A program made the translations under genes and the position numbers. Shown piece by piece: positions 61,365 through 64,000 of a stretch of 64,000 bases of DNA. This DNA is from Armillaria gallica (taxonomy: Eukaryota > Basidiomycota > Agaricomycetes > Agaricales > Physalacriaceae). The notes beneath the pieces are model-generated. The model ran no database searches and was not told where the DNA came from. It worked only from the letters and a program-made list of their open reading frames with translations. Position 1 is the stretch's first letter, and each line of letters opens with the position of its first letter. The DNA lies in contig JBANDB010000012.1 of NCBI GenBank assembly GCA_037576215.1, positions 1,798,001-1,862,000 of the forward strand, given 5' to 3'.

Positions 61365-62060
61365 CGATCTACCCATACCATCAGAACTTTGCCCTCAAAT
61401 TTCCTCCTCGTAGGGTCTAAAGATAAACGTGTAGCGAATGAATGAAGTGGGTAGACAAAGATGATTTTTCTGGAGAATTCGGGTGATTTCGTAGCCCTTT
61501 TAACTCTTTCCTTCGCAACTGTCTCGACCATAGAAGAGCATCGTATTGGAACAGCACAGAGCACAAGAAGAGGGATGTTTGTAGCCAAACACAATCCACT
61601 CCAAGACCTGCAAAGCTGCATTCACCAAATGCAGCGTAGGCGCCGGGATATCTCGAGCCCTCCGCAAAATGGCATTCGGCCAAAGGGATTGCAAACCACA
61701 CGAGAGTGTGTGTGGTACGGAGTCTTCCAGGAAAGAGAACCGATGACAAGAAAATGAATCTCATTCCATCAGCCAGATCTGGGAAGTCGAACCCCACCGC
61801 GAGGCAGCAGCCTTGTCCATTAGAGGCACATCCGGACCACTCTGCACAAGGGAAGAGATGACGTCAATTCTTCGCTACAACGGCGGAACAAGATGGAGCT
61901 TCCCGATACATGGACTGGTGATTTCCTTGTTAAAATGGGTGTGATGAAGGGTGGATTAGCTTTGAGGATACGTGGAATACGATGGTGTGCGATGTAGGCC
62001 TAGAATAGGATGGTATACACTGCCGATAGATCGTCAGTATAGCACGGAGGTAGACGGCGA
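61365..62060. repeat. Repeat module R (third copy)
   Basis: Copy of 23590-24250 with small deletions, for example near 61500 and 61650. Confidence 0.6.
61773..61835 (-). pseudogene. tRNA-Arg-like relic, copy 3
   Basis: D-arm TGCCTCTAATGGACAAGGC is the most tRNA-Arg-like of the three copies, and the B-box GGTTCGACTTCC has one change. The anticodon arm is again truncated. Confidence 0.45.
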
Positions 62061-62089
62061 GGTACTCACAGCTAGATTTATTGCCCCCA

Positions 62090-62440
62090 TTGTTGGATCT
62101 CATTCTCCAACCGGTGTTTGAAGTACCTGCGCCACTGCTTATTAGCGACCTTTTGCTCGGTACATCAGATTTCTGAGTTTCTTCATCGGACCCTCCGTTT
62201 TCCTAGTCGACCAACACCCCACGAATATCGTCCAAGTCCACCTCTGAGCGCACAACTCGATGTAGCGTCTAGGGTTCGACAGGGTGATGGAAAGTCCAAG
62301 GGGTACACCTTGCATACGAATGCGTCCAGATTCCGGTTTAAGACTGTGATGACGAGTTTGTGTGCGTTGCATACGTCCTTGGTCTTCTTTACAGGGACGA
62401 GGATGCGGAAATCCCTGTCATTGTCGTACTACATCAAGAG
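62090..62440 (-). pseudogene. Fragment of recurrent unknown gene V
   Basis: Minus-strand pieces GGVFVGCWSTRKTEGPMKKL-like and RNLMYRAKGR correspond to 34895-35265. Degenerate. Confidence 0.35.
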
Positions 62441-62454
62441 GGCGTGCACTAGCA

Positions 62455-62771
62455 TGGTAGCTGTCCTACTTGTCGCCATATGTTTCTTGACATACGACCC
62501 CCTTCCGAGTCGGATGACGAATCTTCTGATGGTGGAGAGTACATTCCGAATGATGACAATGATGAGCCTTCTACGGCGAAGCCGAATTCGAGGAATTTAT
62601 CGGGTGGAGGAGGACTTGATTGATACCGACCTGGACGACTACTCTCCTGTTGACGAAATGGGCCTGGATATGTACAAGACCTGGCAGATGCAGGAACGCG
62701 GCGACCTCGAAGGCGAGTGGGGCCTTACTGACGCCGAGTCCGACTCGCCGTCTGAAGGTGACATGAGCTAG
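62455..62771 (+). pseudogene. RING-finger C-terminal fragment with acidic tail, copy 2
   Basis: SCPTCRHMFLDIRPPSESDD and SSDGGEYIPNDDNDE, then a frame shift, VEEDLIDTDLDDYSPVDEMG and AESDSPSEGDMS, closed by a TAG where copy 1 has a Trp codon. The N-terminal RING ligands are absent. Confidence 0.5.
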
Positions 62772-63379
62772 AATGAGAGTGACAGGGACAGTTTCATGGG
62801 TATGTTTGCGTTATATTCAGTCGTCCATATTATTAGCGTGCGGTCCTGTTTCCATGCGAAGGTACGGAATCACCATTGGTGTGGGGCACGCTAGTGTCTT
62901 TGAGACGGCGATGAGCTTTGACCTTGTGGGAAACGGATATGTTGAGACGCGTCGGTGAATGCGCTAGATTCGTCGCTCGTGTGACGGTAGAGATAGCGTG
63001 CACGGTCGACACGTGTGTAAGCTTCTGCGCACTACAGGGGAGACGCTCATTGAGTGACATGGAGACGTCGGTGAGAGGGACTGACGATGGTTGATGACTG
63101 TCTTCTGATGTGGTGCGCCAGTCTAGTATTGAGGGTTTTTGTTTTTACTGGAAAGAGGCGGCTGTAAAATAGATGCCGAATGCGACCGACTCCACGACCC
63201 TCCCTTTATGTAGACCGTACACGCTGATAATATTCGTGCCGGCGACGAAAGGATTATTTGCCGTAACCCCATTCCGTGTTTATAGAGGCTTGAAGCTAAG
63301 CTTGAAGACGCAAAGGAGGAAGTCATTGCAAATGATGGTCGTCGAGGACGGGATGTATACTGGTTGTAGAGAGTCAGTA

Positions 63380-63730
63380 CAGCGTGGACATGGACGAAGA
63401 GGTACTCACAGTCAAGCCACCAGGATCTAGTTCTCCCAGCAGTAATTCAGTCCATGCTTCTTGACATCGACAGCCCTCGCTCTGTACACCGAATTTTGAG
63501 TTTGTTCCGAGAATTTGCCAACCACGACCTCTACCCAATCGACCAACATTGTTCAAGTCCACCTCGAACTGCACCGAGCGGTCGTTCTTCAAAACCTCCG
63601 CAAAATGATATTTGGCATGCCGCGTGCGAATGGGTCCAAATTAAAATCTACCGCCACGTTGACGCATGCATCGCAGATGTCTTTGGCCTTCTGTACGGGA
63701 ACGAAGATACGACTGATATGTTGAGAGTAA
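63380..63730 (-). pseudogene. Fragment of recurrent unknown gene V (last copy)
   Basis: Minus-strand frame with TELLLGELDPGGLTVS and, further on, VPVQKAKDICDACVNVAVDF. Equivalent to 36200-36500. The final 250 bases of the window match the lead-in to the glucosidase relic at 36.8 kb, so another relic copy probably begins just beyond the right edge. Confidence 0.4.
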
Positions 63731-64000
63731 AAGGTCGGTTGGTCAGATAAACGGGATCAAAGATTGTTGGAAGTGTGACAAGGGTGGGCAGGCAACGGTC
63801 AATGGATGTTGGAGCTGGAGTCCACGATGCCAGGGCGAGCGATGGGCCATAGCAGTTCAGAACGTTCAAAAGCAAGTCTCGGTGGTATCGGACGAGGGAC
63901 CGTGCGAATAATTATGGCCTCTTCGACACAACTCTCATCTGGTCGTCGTGTTCTTCAAGACAGGTACGTTATCCTTGCCAATGGACAGCTCGTAGGCTGA

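Noticed and set aside
1..64000. CRISPR arrays, riboswitches, rRNA or intact tRNA genes
   Set aside because: No regularly spaced repeats, no rRNA sequence and no complete cloverleaf seen. The genome is eukaryotic.

Overview
The window looks like nuclear DNA of a mushroom-forming basidiomycete (Agaricomycetes). Genes are cut by many short GT..AG introns (about 45-60 nt). Several genes carry the DUF6535 membrane domain, a family I know from Agaricomycetes, and the housekeeping genes present (steryl glucosidase, GPI-anchor ethanolamine-phosphate transferase, M50B-like peptidase) have typical fungal sequences. No bacterial, phage or CRISPR features are visible.

Left third (1-14.5 kb): compact and apparently intact genes. 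On the minus strand are an edge-truncated unknown gene, a coiled-coil gene of an unrecognised family, a GH5 steryl-beta-glucosidase (Egh1/EGCrP2 type), a helical unknown and an M50B-like zinc peptidase. The peptidase is divergent from a plus-strand GPI13/PIG-O gene, which is followed by a second member of the unrecognised coiled-coil family.

Right two thirds (14.5-64 kb): a repeat-rich accessory region built around DUF6535 genes, all on the plus strand. Four nearly full-length copies (14991, 26948, 41417 and 54098; called A, C, D and E) and two truncated ones (about 19.2 and 47.1 kb; B and F) share one exon plan. The order A - Pro-rich relic - B - ... - C - relic mosaic is repeated as D - Pro-rich relic - F - ... 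- E - relic mosaic, offset by about 26.4-27.9 kb. This indicates a large tandem segmental duplication with later loss and rearrangement. D has a frameshift. C and E are almost identical over about 3 kb but diverge clearly outside it, as a gene-conversion tract would.

Between the DUF6535 genes lies a mosaic of gene fragments. It includes five pieces of the GH5 steryl glucosidase, two of the coiled-coil gene, two of cystathionine gamma-lyase (one fused in frame to a glucosidase piece), RING-finger tails, a tRNA-Arg-like relic in three copies, a broken secreted Cys-rich gene, and many partial copies of an unidentified minus-strand gene. The one apparently intact non-DUF6535 gene there is a GC-rich trypsin-fold serine protease (21151-22767). 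Its flanking sequence recurs elsewhere, once inverted.

The strongest candidate for something undescribed is the DUF6535 cluster itself: a duplicating, recombining family of four-pass membrane proteins with fast-changing cytosolic tails and a shared 3' retained-intron stop, embedded in fragments of its neighbours. A function in self/non-self recognition or defence would be speculation; the sequence shows only the evolutionary behaviour.
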